From Mycoplasmataceae bacterium (GTDB lineage: Bacteria > Bacillota_I > Bacilli_A > Mycoplasmatales > Mycoplasmoidaceae), in contig JAISSF010000018.1 in the NCBI GenBank assembly GCA_031273215.1, positions 1-46,344 on the forward strand: DNA of 46,344 nt, read 5' to 3'. This document shows positions 24,126 through 37,923 of the stretch, in pieces. Position numbers and translations under genes: made by a program. Under the pieces are notes generated by a model, which was given only the letters and a program-made list of their open reading frames with translations, was not told where the DNA came from and did not search any database. The number at the start of each line of letters is the position of its first letter. Positions within the stretch are counted from its first letter, which is position 1.

Positions 24126-24230
24126 CTATATACATAGTATATAGAAAATTAAAATATAGTTGAGTTATATGGGAAGGACTATAACTCGAAGAAAAAATAA
24201 AACTAAAATTCTATTTTCTAATACTATGTA
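24126..24230. other. Nested inverted repeats in the gap before the helicase gene
   Basis: Outer arms TACATAGTAT (24131-24140) and ATACTATGTA (24221-24230) pair over 10 bp; after one bulged A the stem continues for 8 bp (TAGAAAAT with ATTTTCTA). Inside, TAGTT pairs with AACTA and GAGTTATA with TATAACTC around a GGGAAGGA loop (24162-24187). A third palindrome, CTATATAC-ATA-GTATATAG, covers 24126-24144. It could be a structured RNA, an element end or a cruciform. No gene is seen in this 184-nt gap. Confidence 0.6.
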
Positions 24231-24236
24231 TTAACT

Positions 24237-24242
24237 TATAAT
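24237..24242 (+). promoter_or_regulatory. -10 box of the helicase gene
   Basis: TATAAT 9 nt before the ATG at 24252, directly after the nested inverted repeats. Confidence 0.6.
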
Positions 24243-24251
24243 TTACTTAAC

Positions 24252-25613
24252 ATGTATTTCAGTCAATTAAATATAAAATATTTTATTAAGAAAACTTTAG
24301 AGGATTCTAAAATTAAAGAATTAACTAAAATTCAAGAAGAATCTTTACCGTTAACTCTTAAACGCAAAAGTGTAATTATTACAAGTCAAACAGGTAGTGG
24401 AAAGACATTGTGTTATTTAATTCCTTTATTAAATAACATTGATTTTTCTAGTAAAACTCAAGCGTTAATTATTCTTCCCACAAAAGAATTAGCAAGACAA
24501 GTTTATTCTAAAATTTTAGAGTTTAAAAATAATGAACCGCAGTTAAGAGCAGCTTTAATTTTAGGCAACAGTAATATCGAACAACAAAAACAATCTATTA
24601 AAAATAACCCACCCCAAATTATTGTAGGAACAACTGTAAGAATCTATGATTTACTAAATGAAAAAGTTATCAATAGAAATGTAAAAATGATTGCTTTAGA
24701 CGAAGTTGATATATTGATGGATCAAGGGTTTGCCAAACAAATTGATGAGATATTAAATTTTATTGATAATAAAGATTTACAAAAGATTGCTTGTAGTGCA
24801 ACAACCCACGAATCATTAGCTAACAGATTTAGTAAACATTTTAAAGATACAAAAGTTGTAGCTACTAACAAAAACATTTGATCTAACCAACAAGTTGTAC
24901 ATAACATCGTGTATACAAATGATAATTCTGATGCGATGAGAACACTACAACTTTTATTAAAAAACATCAACCCATACTTTTGTATCATCTTTGCGAACAC
25001 TAAAAATGAGGCAGATGAAATCTATCAATTTATGTTAAGAAACAAATATACCAATACCGCATTATTGCATAAGAATTTATCTACAAGACAAAGAAAACAC
25101 ATCTTTAACGATATTAACGCTAATAAATACCAATACTTAGTTGCTACTGATATCGCGAGTCGGGGAATTGATATCGTTGGTGCAGATGTAGTTATCTCCT
25201 ATGGATTACCACAAGAAGACATCTGATATATGCATAGAATTGGTCGGGTTGGAAGATATAAAGATACCGGTTCAGCTTTCATCGTTTACCGTAAGGGAAT
25301 CGATAACAATATTTCTCATTTACAAAAGAAAAATATTAACTTCCACTACTACTTATTGAAAGATGGACAAATGATCAATAAAGAGCTTAAATTAAAGCTT
25401 GCAAAAAAGCATTATTTTGATAAATCAACTAACGATAGAATTAAACAAATAATTAACACAAATTCACAGAAAGTTAAGCCTGGTTATAAGAAAAAAATTA
25501 GAGCTCAAATTCATAAAATAAAACAGAAAATAAAACACGAATTTATTGAGAAGAAAATTAAACAAAGATTGATCCAAGAAAACATTAAGAAATCTAAGAA
25601 AGATAAGATATAA
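24252..25613 (+). CDS. DEAD-box RNA helicase
   Basis: 453 residues. Both RecA-like domains are complete: Q motif region (TKIQEESLP), Walker A SQTGSGKT (45-52), PTKELARQ, motif II DEVD (150-153, Val in place of Ala), SAT (182-184), TDIASRGIDI, and motif VI HRIGRVGR (329-336). A C-terminal extension of about 80 residues is very rich in Lys and should bind RNA. Enzymes of this kind unwind rRNA or mRNA during ribosome assembly and decay. Its TAA stop lies inside the -10 box of the following ABC gene. Confidence 0.95.
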
Positions 25614-25614
25614 T
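25609..25614 (+). promoter_or_regulatory. -10 box of the ABC exporter operon, overlapping a stop codon
   Basis: TATAAT 7 nt before the ATG at 25622; its TAA (25611-25613) is the stop codon of the helicase. Confidence 0.65.
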
Positions 25615-25621
25615 ATATCTT

Positions 25622-27967
25622 ATGAAGAACCTTTTTTTACACAATTACCAGTTCTCTTTACTTAAAGTTATAAAAAAGAAAAATTTTTGAATCTTAGGAA
25701 GTGCTTATATTCTCTTCATTTTATTGTTCTTAGTTATTGTTCCTTTATCTTTAAATCGTTCATATACACTTTTATGAAATAATAGTTTAATGAGCGGTGA
25801 AATGTTTTTGATGTACATTGGTGCTTTATTTATTGCAATTGTAGCAATTGAAATTTATAAAACTGATATCGATGATGGTACTGAACTTTTATTGTGTTCT
25901 AAACCAATGACAAGAATTAAACAATGTTTTTGTAAACTAATGGTATTCTTAACAATTGTTTTTACTTTCTCTATTTTCACAATTCTTTGTTCATCTTTAG
26001 CTTATGTTACTCATGTAGTTAATCTTTCTGATTTTTTATGATTATCTTTATCCGTATATATAAGTTCAGTTGTATTATTCCTATTCTTTGGTTTTATCGC
26101 TTGTTTTGCAAGTATGTATCTAAACAAAGTTTGAACTTGTTTGATCAACGTAATTTTAGTTACTGTATTCTCAATCTTCTCAATTTGCAACTCAATTGTG
26201 ATCTATTCTCCTACTCAACAATTGACTAACGATAAAAACTTTACCATTAGTTCTAATAGAACATTAGGATATCAAGGTACTCCCGGAGTTGACGGAAAAT
26301 TTGTTCTTGAAAACTCCGGCTCTATCATTAACGCTAATTATTCAAATTATTTTGGAACGCCGAAAATAAGTACTCATGAATATGCAAATAACCCCTATGC
26401 AGCATTAAACAATCCAGCTATCGATCAACACAATATATATGTTGATATAGGGACGAAAAACCATCAATTATTTAATGTCGATGATGAGAAAAATGTTTGA
26501 AGAAGTGCTAACGAAAGATCTAAAAATAAAATTGCCAACCAATTTGATTTCATGCAACAATTTACAGCTATGAATAATGCTTTTGGTTTAGAAAAAGAAA
26601 CCGCTAAAACTTCCGCAAGCGACTTTGGAAGTAGAAGTCAAACATTCAAATATGATATTGAAAACAATATTTTAGATAACGACGAATACATTCCTCCTTT
26701 ATTCTTTGTTTCTGGAACGGGGTGATGAGGTGGGGGTTATAACACATATATTGCTCAAAACATTGCTAACCAAACAATTATTACTTTGGGTAATGGTAGT
26801 AAATATGAAATGGGTATTGACTTATCACAATTCACTGGTGATTCTGTTGACAGTTTTAATATCGCTGAAGGTAATTTCAAAAACTCAAGAAATAATTCAT
26901 ATAGAAAAACATTTAATGAACATCAACTCCTTCCAAGTGCTAATGAACAAGCTGATTTTGATGATATTATCCAAACTATATTCGACAACAGTGTTAGACC
27001 CAATGCATATTTAGTTAAAAGTAGTGCTGCTACATGAAATGGATACGATGTTCCTGCGGATGCGAGTTCGTTAGATTACAACTGAACGCATCTTCCTCCC
27101 CCAACCCCTTCTTTTGACGCTTCAAATCCTTGATCTACTTGATTTGAATACCAACCTATACGACAAAATGGTGCAATCACTGAATTTACTCCATACAGTG
27201 ATCACATTGTTATTCACAATTTATACGATTACATTCACTACTTACTATTAAAATCACCTCACATTAATACAATTGTAAATGGTAACCCCAACACATTACT
27301 CAATGAAGTATTAAAGTTTAAGTTTTATTTATTTTATAAATTAATTTATGATACTCCGAGATTTACAGATCAAACTAGTACTTGAAATATTCGTGATATA
27401 AACTCCGATATTTTAACTCACCCATTCCTTTTCCCTGTAGATAGAACTGGAGCGACTAATCCAAGCGATTCTGAAGATATGTATAGCATGGGCACAATAA
27501 TTATGCCTTATTATAACCAAACTAGTAGTGCTGCTGACGGTTATTCTACGAATTTTGCAAACTATTATGCCCAACATCCTAGCGGTTCTTTAGCTGGAAT
27601 GTTTACTACAAACCCATATTTCGGTTATACAATAGAAAATGGTGGCAACCTAAGTGTTGCTAGATGATTATTACAAAACTATTGTTGTGCAAAAGAATCT
27701 CACGGATATGAGTATGCTACTTTAAATTCAACCGATCCGGTAACTCCAGCTGATTCAGATTACAACCCTGCTCAATTAAGTAGAAGATACTTTGGTTCAT
27801 TGATTACAAGTCAACAAAATTTATTCATTCAATACGAAAGATTGAACTTTAACTATACAGTTACTCCTATCGTAAATTCATACTATTATTACCTAGATTG
27901 AGTATTTATATCTATAATTTTAGGTATAGCGATGTTTTTAACATACTACAGAAAGGACTTCAAATAA
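25622..27967 (+). CDS. ABC-2 type exporter permease with a giant outer loop (A)
   Basis: 781 residues. Membrane segments lie at about 22-43, 60-80, 103-130, 142-165 and 168-190, then roughly 570 residues of polar Asn/Ser/Tyr-rich sequence without a membrane span, then a final span at about 757-775 and the tail YYRKDFK. The large part is therefore probably outside. The intracellular segment DIDDGTELLLCSKPMTR is shared with the second permease of the operon (DPIDDGTELITISKPISRRK). It forms an operon with the ATPase at 27970 and the permease at 28959. The substrate is unknown; the large ectodomain suggests export of protein or lipoprotein, or contact with the surface. Many Trp are TGA. Confidence 0.85.
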
Positions 27968-27969
27968 TT

Positions 27970-28959
27970 ATGAAAAATATTAAATTCTTAAAAAAAGATA
28001 TGGATGCTTATGCAAAGATGAAGACTAAACCTCTTCTTTTTGTTAAGAATCTAACAAAACAATATCCCGGTAGAAAGTCTCCTGCGATTCAAGATATTTC
28101 ATTAAATGTATATAAAGGCGAGTTCCATGCATTCATTGGAGCTAACGGTGCAGGTAAGACTACAACTATTAAAGCATTAATTGGTGCCTATGCTAACTGA
28201 TGTGGTACTGTATTAATTGATGGAATTAAAAACCACAAAGAAGAAGCAAAATTAAAATTAGGTTATATTCCTGAAAATGCAAGATTCCCTGATAAATTCT
28301 CTGCATATAAATATTTACAATGAATGGGTAAACTTTCTGGATTAAGTTCTAAAGACGCAAAAGAAGTCGCTAAGAAGAATCTTAAAGATCAAAATATGTG
28401 AAATGTTAAAAACAAATCTCCTAACACATTCAGTTCTGGTCAAAAGAAGAAAATCTTACTTTCTCAAGCATTAATCCACAACCCTGATTTATTAATCATG
28501 GATGAACCTGCTGCTAACTTAGACCCAAAAGCTCGTAGTGAATTCTTCAACATGTTATTGAAACTTAAACAACTAGGTAAAGCTGTTTTAATTTCTTCCC
28601 ACATTTTAGCTGAAATTGATAAATATGCTGACTCTGCTACAATTCTTGATGGTGGTAAGATTGTATTTAGTGGAACAAAACAAGAACTAAATAAACTATT
28701 CGCTAAAAAAGAATGAATTTGTAAAACAACTAATGACGAACAATTCATTAAAATATTAAAAAGTAAGAAAATTAAACACACAAAGAACTTAGATGGTACT
28801 TTTAACGTTAGCTTTGTTAATGAAGCTAAATTACAAGAAATTGAAGGACTTCTATTTAAAAAGAAAATATTCTTCAACCAATTAGTTTTATATAAATATA
28901 CTTTACAAGATGTATATAACCGTTTGGTTGTTAAAGGTTCGGTTGATACAATGAATTAA
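27970..28959 (+). CDS. ABC exporter ATPase subunit
   Basis: 329 residues. Walker A GANGAGKT (57-64), Q-loop region YIPENARFPD, signature FSSGQKKK (154-161), Walker B LLIMDEP (174-180), D-loop LDPKARS and the switch His in ISSHIL are all present, so it should be active. The pattern is that of the ABC-2 (NatA/CcmA-like) family. An N-terminal extension of about 20 residues precedes the domain. It sits between two permeases, 2 nt after the first and sharing 1 nt with the second (TAATG); AAAGGA lies upstream of the start. Confidence 0.95.
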
Positions 28960-31070
28960 TGAAAAACTATCTATCCTTTTTATACGTTACCCTTTTTAAG
29001 AAAAAAACAATCTGAATTACTGCGTGTATTTACTGAATGTTTTTAGCATTCTGTGTAATTATTATTCCGCCAATCTTTAAATACGACTACATGTTTATTT
29101 GAAACAACCAAATTTTAGATATTAAACCAAGTGCAATTATTATTGTAGCTTGTTTTTGTTCTGTATTGGCTGTAGCTATATTTAGAGATCCGATTGATGA
29201 TGGTACAGAGTTAATTACAATTTCTAAACCAATTAGTAGAAGAAAAATTATGCTTAGTAAATTTATTGTATTTGTTTCATTCTGTTTGATGTTATCTATA
29301 TTTTCGAGCTTTATCATCTATTTTGGTTCTTTATATCCGTTTAATGATACGGCTGATAATGTATGAGTTAGTGCTTCGTTAGTAATACTAGGTACCTTAT
29401 TGATTGCTATATTATTTGGTGCTATTTCTATTTTAATAAGTGTATTCGCTGAAAAGGTTGCTATCATCTCATTCAGTATTGGTATCTCTATTATCTTAAA
29501 CGTTGCTCACATGATTATGCCAATTATTTCTAGTGCACCTGTCGATTACATCAATAGTACATATGGATTAAATACCAACTCTTTTGTGCAATATGATAGT
29601 CAAGGTAACAAACGTGGATTCGTTACTGTAGAAGATTTATCTGATGGAGATAGTAAAACATCACTTGACTATTTAAAAGAAGGTGAAGCACACGATACTA
29701 TGGGTATTACCACTTCTTTAGACTTCGCTGCTCAAATTGAATCTGCTTTTGATTTGAATATCGGTAATAACGCAAACCTTACTCCTTATTGTTTCGATGA
29801 TGAAACAAAATATAAAGTAAACCCAAACAGTAACTGAGAAGATGCGATTAACGCTAGAACATACACACCTACATTTATTCTTCCTGATATGGTAGTTACA
29901 CACGACGGAGTAAGACAATTATCATACACTATCAACAGTTTAGATCCACAAAACTACTTAATTCAAAGTTTGGTGAGTTCAAATGATGCTTATGCATACT
30001 TGTATAAAAATTCTGATTGAACTTTAACGCAAAAAATTGGTTGAAGCAATATGAATGATATTAATGACCCTAATTTCGTTAACTATATAGTCGATAAGTA
30101 CTTATGAGATTATACACCAACAGAAATGCCGATTAATAGTGGAATTATTGACCAATTTTATCCTGCCGGAAATAAACAAATTGGTTTTTTAAAACACAAT
30201 TCTAACAACGCTGGTTCTTATTATCCACAAATGTTTAATAGATTATTAGCACAAGGTGATTATGAAAATGGTGGTACTTATTGAGAATCTTACGATCCTA
30301 GTTTAAATATTACTGACTTTGAAACTCAAACTTCACCAAGTGTTACTCCTCTTCATGTAAATCCAGATAAAGATATTGCTATTGTAGAACGACATTTAAA
30401 CGATAAAGATTTATTTAACCAACCTGTTGTTACTGGAACGGCTCCTGCTATATCATATAACGTTCCCTATTTCTTAATTAAAGCGTTAGGACCTTATTCT
30501 TGAGATGTAAATAGAAATAACATGCCTTTAATATATAGTCAGGCATGAATGAAATTAGAAAACATTGTCGCTAAAAGAGCGAGTGAAATTTTTATTGACG
30601 GAGTAAATAACAAACACTACTTCTTAGATAAGACTAATGATACTCAACCAGATCCGAGTCAACCAGGTTATTTCAAATGAGATGACCCTTTAACATGTGT
30701 TACTAACTACATTACCTCAGATCGAAATTTTTTGTTCAATTGAATTAACGATTTATGTGACGCTGATAGTTCTAGTATGGTATTGTTTGAGAAAACTATC
30801 CCTGGTTCTTGAAATATTTCATCATATGATGGAAACTACGATACAATTAAAGGTGCTGAATGACAACACAAAATAAACCACTCCGTTGTTAGAAGTAGTG
30901 ATGTATTACACACAGCACAAGATGCTGGAAATAACGGTATTGGTGGTTTATATGAATTTACTAACACGCCATACATTAACAGAATCGTTGCTACTGTTGT
31001 TTGAACAACTGTGTCAGTATCTTTATTCTTTGGAGTAGCGATTATTTATACTAAAACTGACTTTAAGTAA
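28959..31070 (+). CDS. ABC-2 type exporter permease with a giant outer loop (B)
   Basis: 703 residues, a diverged paralogue of the first permease: similar start (MKN...KKK.IWI), the DDGTEL...SKP..R cytoplasmic motif at about 87-101, four further spans up to about 190, an outer domain of about 480 residues and a last span ending TKTDFK. With the ATPase it should form a heterodimeric exporter. Its start overlaps the ATPase stop (TAATG), so the subunits are translationally coupled. The outer domains of the two permeases share little beyond composition. Confidence 0.85.
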
Positions 31071-31074
31071 GAAA

Positions 31075-31932
31075 TTATTTCTTTACTATACTTAACTCAT
31101 TATTTAATCTATATGACTTACCTTTTTTAGCTTTAATAATAAATTCTTCTACACCTTCTATTTTTGAACTAGAAATATTAGTTACATCATTTTCACTTAA
31201 TCAATTGTAAATTAAATAATAACGGAGTTTTTCATTTGTTTGAGCGAAGTAACTATCTAAATATTTTTGTTTTTTTCATTTAGCATACTCAACATTTACT
31301 TCGTTTTGTAATTTTAAGTTGTTTAAGTTGTATGTTTTGATTTTTTCAACTAAAACCTTAAACTCTTCTTTACTCATTTTAGCCAACTCTTTTCTAACTC
31401 TATTTCTTTCATAACCATCTTCTAAATTTGTTTCATCAATACCAAAGTTAATTTTATTATCAATACAATATTTTAATAAAGAACTTTTACGTTTAAATAA
31501 CAAAGGACGTGAGATGTAAATAGTTTTATATTTACTACGTTTCTTTATTCCATAAAGTAAGTTTTTTGATTCCTTTTTCATAGACATATAAGCAGTCTCA
31601 ATAAAATCATCATAATTGTGTGCGATCAAAACAGTGTTTACTTCTTGTTTTTTAGCACATTCCACAAAGAAATCATATCTAATCTTTCTTGCAATACTTT
31701 GGAAGTTATTTTCCACCTTCATATACTTTGCATACATTTTTCTAGATACACTTAACACACTTAACTTTATATTGTATTTCTTACAATATTCTTTAACAAT
31801 TTCCTCATCCCTTTTAGCTGTTTTACGCTTGTTATAGTTAACATGACAAACCATTTTGACTTCTTTACGGTACATATCAAGTAGGCACATTGAATCTGGT
31901 CCTCCCGATACACCAATCAAATATTTTTTCAT
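31075..31932 (-). CDS. tilS: tRNA(Ile)-lysidine synthase
   Basis: 285 residues. TilS converts C34 of the AUA-reading tRNA-Ile to lysidine. The N-type ATP-pyrophosphatase loop SGGPDS lies near residue 9, then HVNYNKR and [10 protein letters not shown]; the C-terminal part is reduced, as is usual in mollicutes. The ATG at 31932 is preferred over that at 31938, because the TATAAT at 31942-31947 is only 3 nt from the latter and transcription would start inside the longer form. Two TGA Trp occur near the C-terminus. Confidence 0.94.
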
Positions 31933-31941
31933 ATACATAAA

Positions 31942-31953
31942 ATTATATATAAT
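31942..31953. promoter_or_regulatory. Divergent -10 boxes of tilS and rpmA
   Basis: Minus-strand TATAAT at 31942-31947 (9 nt from the tilS ATG at 31932) abuts plus-strand TATAAT at 31948-31953 (6 nt from the rpmA ATG). Confidence 0.7.
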
Positions 31954-31959
31954 AATACT

Positions 31960-32214
31960 ATGGCTAGTAAAAAAGGTACAGGATCAACAAAGAACGGTAG
32001 AGATAGTAATCCCAAATTCTTAGGATGTAAAATGTCTGATGGACAATCAGCAAAAGCAGGCATGATTATTTTCCGTCAAAGGGGAAACAAAATTTGACCT
32101 GGTAAAAACGTAGGACAAGGTAAAGATCATACATTATTCGCTTTAACAAATGGTGTTGTTAAATTCTCTAAATTTGGTGCTGGTAAGAAAAGAGTAGAAA
32201 TCGTAAGTAAATAA
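31960..32214 (+). CDS. rpmA: 50S ribosomal protein L27
   Basis: 84 residues, missed if TGA is read as stop. L27 reaches the peptidyl-transferase centre with its N-terminus. The start [46 protein letters not shown] and GVVKF match L27. The N-terminus has no cleavable Firmicutes-type leader; it begins directly with the mature-like sequence. Its usual partner rplU is absent. The gene for a PAP2-like protein follows after 3 nt. Confidence 0.95.
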
Positions 32215-32217
32215 CAC

Positions 32218-33090
32218 ATGCAACATAAACTTATTGAAAATAAAAATTTAGATAAGTTTATTTGATTTGATAAAAAGCATAAATTTAATTGAAAATTACT
32301 TTTACAATTATTGATCACTAATGGTATTATCTTTGGTATTGAAACACTTTCATATTTCTATGTTGCTACGTGAGCTGGTAAAATGTTTGATACAATCAAT
32401 CCAAATTATACATTAAACTTACAATTACCTTTTGATGCATTGTTCCCGTGAATTAGTTGATTATTCCCATTCTATATTGTTTGACCATTTGTTTGATTTG
32501 TTGTACTTCCTGCTTTAGTTTATTTAAACTCTGGCAAAAAAGCTTATTATAGATATATTGCTGTTTCATTTGCTATTTATATGTTTAGTTTCTTCTTATA
32601 TACAGTAATCCCAACAACTTGCAGTCCAGCTGAGTTTATGACGCTTAAAGGTACACCTGATTATTCCGCTTACGTAAATGGTCCACAAATAAACCCTGCA
32701 AATGGTATTGCTTTTGGTGGCATCTATAAAGAAAACAACCTTCACTATCATCTATTAAAAGAGGGAGATTTATTCTATAACAACCTTTTTGAATTAGCTA
32801 ATGATCCAAGAAACATTTGAGGGTCTTCTCCTTCCTTCCACAACTTCTGAGCTAGTTTATTAGTGTTCTACGGTTTACACTTTGGTAAGAAATGATGATT
32901 GAGCATAATCATGGTTGTTCTTGGATTAACAATCTCTACTTCTACTTTAGGATTACACCAACACAATATTGCTGATGTACTTATTACTTACTCTATGTCT
33001 GGTGTAATATTACTATTAATCCACAATACTAAGTGAGATGTAAGAGTTGAAAAAGGTTTAGATAAAATGTTTAAAGTTAAATTACACTAA
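32218..33090 (+). CDS. PAP2-like membrane phosphatase
   Basis: 290 residues with about six membrane spans. It carries the two most visible PAP2 motifs: PSFH (205-208, for PSGH) at the start of a span, and H249-x3-D253 in STLGLHQHNIAD. PAP2 enzymes dephosphorylate lipid phosphates or transfer phospho-head groups on the outer face. The N-terminal Lys/Arg motif is not clear. At least 20 Trp, almost all TGA. It follows rpmA by 3 nt and its stop overlaps that of the convergent glycosyltransferase-like gene. Confidence 0.8.
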
Positions 33091-34058
33091 TTATTTTCTT
33101 TAATAATTTTTAAGATCTTCTTACTTCAAGCGTCTCCAGAATAACAATATCTATCTGCTTTACTATAGTTTGGTTTAATTGTGTCATCTTTGATGAAATC
33201 AATATCTTCTTGAGTTAGATTATCATAATCAACCACTCTCGCTCATTTTGGGTTGTATCAAGGTTCTAGTTTAATTGAATCAGCGTTAGTGATCATTTTT
33301 TTATTGTGTTGGACGGGTAAGAAATTTTTAACAGTTACATAATTGCTGTATTCAAGATTCAATACTGTACCATTAATTTTAGATAAATTTCTCTCAATTT
33401 TTCTATCGTTTAAATTTCATTCATTCTTTCCATTTGATTTTTTAAAATTAATTTTATAACTTTTTTTATAACTATATGAATTTTTTATATAATATGAGCA
33501 CCCGTTTTTTTCAAGAAAATCAAGAAGATTTTTACTGTATCTTTCTCTTGTTTCATCCTTTCAATGAAATGTTTGTACAACATTGACATCAAACATTTTC
33601 TTAGGCTTTTTTTGTTTTCATGATTTAAATGAATATGAAGCATAATGTCAACCATATTTTTCCGCATCACACAGATTAAAAGTGATTATTTGTTTCTTAT
33701 CTAAAGTTAAAATAAAATCATAATTATTTTTTCAAGTTACGCGTGAATTTGGATTTGACTCGAAAACTTTAAATGCATCTAATACATACACATAATAGTT
33801 CGTGCCCCCCCCCCCTTGTTTTTTGAAATGTTCAACAAACTGTTTTAAATTAGGGATTAATCCATCAATTACAAAATGGCAATTTGGTGTTTTTAAATAC
33901 TTTCTAATAAATTTGCTGTTTTTACAACTAACATATTTATACGTATCACTATCTTTTGTATCAATAAACCATTCTTTATATTTAGATAATATGTTGCATT
34001 TGAATCGACTGTTTCTGATGAATACAACTTTCTCAATATTGCTTCTTCCAAATTTCAT
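33087..34058 (-). CDS. Phase-variable glycosyltransferase-like protein (currently ON)
   Basis: 323 residues, not assigned to a family with certainty. The segment YDFILTLDK..IITFNLCDAEKYGWHYASY resembles the linker region of capsule or lipopolysaccharide glycosyltransferases of the kind reading D-TFD--DA-KY; the N-terminal part alternates strands and helices like a Rossmann fold, and the protein ends YSGDAWSKKILK. Codons for four Gly (GGGG, about residues 82-85) come from an 11-G tract, the longest homopolymer of G or C in the window. At 11 G the frame is open; gain or loss of one G would truncate the protein. The ATG at 34058 follows a TATAAT by 7 nt. It would fit a switchable surface-sugar enzyme. 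Confidence 0.6.
33805..33815 (-). repeat. Poly-G(11) tract in the glycosyltransferase-like gene
   Basis: Eleven C on the plus strand (G on the coding strand) about one quarter into the gene. Such tracts cause slipped-strand phase variation in mollicutes and other host-associated bacteria. The current length keeps the frame open. Confidence 0.9.
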
Positions 34059-34065
34059 TACTTAT

Positions 34066-34073
34066 ATTATAAT
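34066..34073. promoter_or_regulatory. Divergent overlapping -10 boxes of the glycosyltransferase-like gene and ileS
   Basis: The palindrome ATTATAAT gives a minus-strand TATAAT (34066-34071), 7 nt from the ATG at 34058, and a plus-strand TATAAT (34068-34073), 6 nt from the ileS ATG. Confidence 0.7.
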
Positions 34074-34079
34074 TTATAT

Positions 34080-36776
<2,697 letters not shown>

Positions 36777-36778
36777 TT

Positions 36779-37860
36779 TTATAAAAGTATAATTGCTCCA
36801 GATGAATAACTAGATTGAAATCCTACAAGATAAACACCAGAACCTCCAGAATAATCAATTGTGGTAATATAACTACCTTGTAGTTGTAAATCGTATACTT
36901 TATTACCACTACCACTACCACCTTCAAGATAGGATGAATAATTGGGTGCTTCGAATGAATCCGCATCAATTGGAAACGATATTGTTTTTCCAATCGAAGT
37001 AGATATACTAATATAATCATTCGAGTTAGCGCCAGCAAGACTATATAATACTATACCACTCGATACAAGATAGATATTTATATTCATACACCCATTGCTT
37101 AAATAATTATCATATTGTACATAAGTCTCAGAATCATCATAATTTTTCCCGCTAATATCAGTTAATGCTTGTGCAATACAAGCATTGGCAAACACCCTTT
37201 TATCTTTTAGAGTATTAACAAATCATTCGTAATCAGATTGATTATCGTTGCAAAAGTAACGATATCCCAAGAATTGAGCGGATATACCATCATCTGTAGT
37301 TGTTCCTGTAAGAGTGTTTGAAAGAATATGTGTATATGGTGCATTAAAAGTTAATTTTTTATTTGTAGAATCTCAAGCAACACATTGATTATTTCCGCCA
37401 GCAGCATACGAACCACCACTATAAATTGGAAAAACATTAGTGTTATCAATAACTTCATTAACATAACGAGAAGCGGTGTATGTGCCATTTGAATAATTAT
37501 TTTCAAACAATACATAATCACTTGCAACCCCTAATTTAATTGAATAATTCGAAGTAATAGCGGTCAACGATGATGGAAAAGCTATGCAACTTAATTTATT
37601 TCCTACCGCAAATTGAGTATTATTTAATTTTAAAACTTGACCAGTTCCTATTACATCATCAACATAAACAGATTCGGTAAAATCATGAAATAAATTATTT
37701 TTTTTTGTTCAAAGATAATCAACAAAATCACCTACGGAATAAAAACGTTCACTTGTTAGAGCATCAGTTTTACTACAACTTATAAGCGATAAGGAAATCC
37801 CCCCCCAACAGCAACTAAAGATGCAGGGATTAAAGTTTGGAGCAAAATTTTCTTATTCAT
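36779..37860 (-). CDS. Phase-variable lipoprotein (currently OFF by a frameshift in poly-G)
   Basis: From the ATG at 37860 the frame reads MNKKILLQTLIPASLVAV and enters an 8-G tract, after which it meets TAA at once. With nine G it would continue GGGISLSLISC, a perfect lipoprotein signal with the Cys at residue 29, and stay open to 36779, giving 360 residues. The body is rich in Ser, Asn, Tyr and Gly and has no known domain; Trp are TGA. The gene is therefore intact apart from the tract length. It has its own TATAAT 9 nt upstream. A contingency-locus surface antigen is the simplest reading; a plain pseudogene or a base-count error is the alternative. Confidence 0.8.
37799..37806 (-). repeat. 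Poly-G(8) tract in the lipoprotein signal peptide
   Basis: Eight C on the plus strand. One more base would restore the frame of the downstream lipoprotein; eight leads to TAA at 37780-37782. Confidence 0.88.
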
Positions 37861-37869
37861 ACACTAATC

Positions 37870-37875
37870 ATTATA
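37870..37875 (-). promoter_or_regulatory. -10 box of the phase-variable lipoprotein
   Basis: Minus-strand TATAAT 9 nt before the ATG at 37860, so the gene can be transcribed even while translation is OFF. Confidence 0.6.
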
Positions 37876-37923
37876 AGACAAAATAAAAACAAATTAAATT
37901 ATTTTTCTGATTAATATAAAATA

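Noticed and set aside
26728-26736. Five-G run in the first ABC permease
   Set aside because: Too short for efficient slippage compared with the 8-G and 11-G tracts; the frame is intact.
31933-31938. Upstream ATG for TilS
   Set aside because: Only 3 nt from the -10 box, upstream of the expected transcript start; the ATG at 31932 fits and matches family length.
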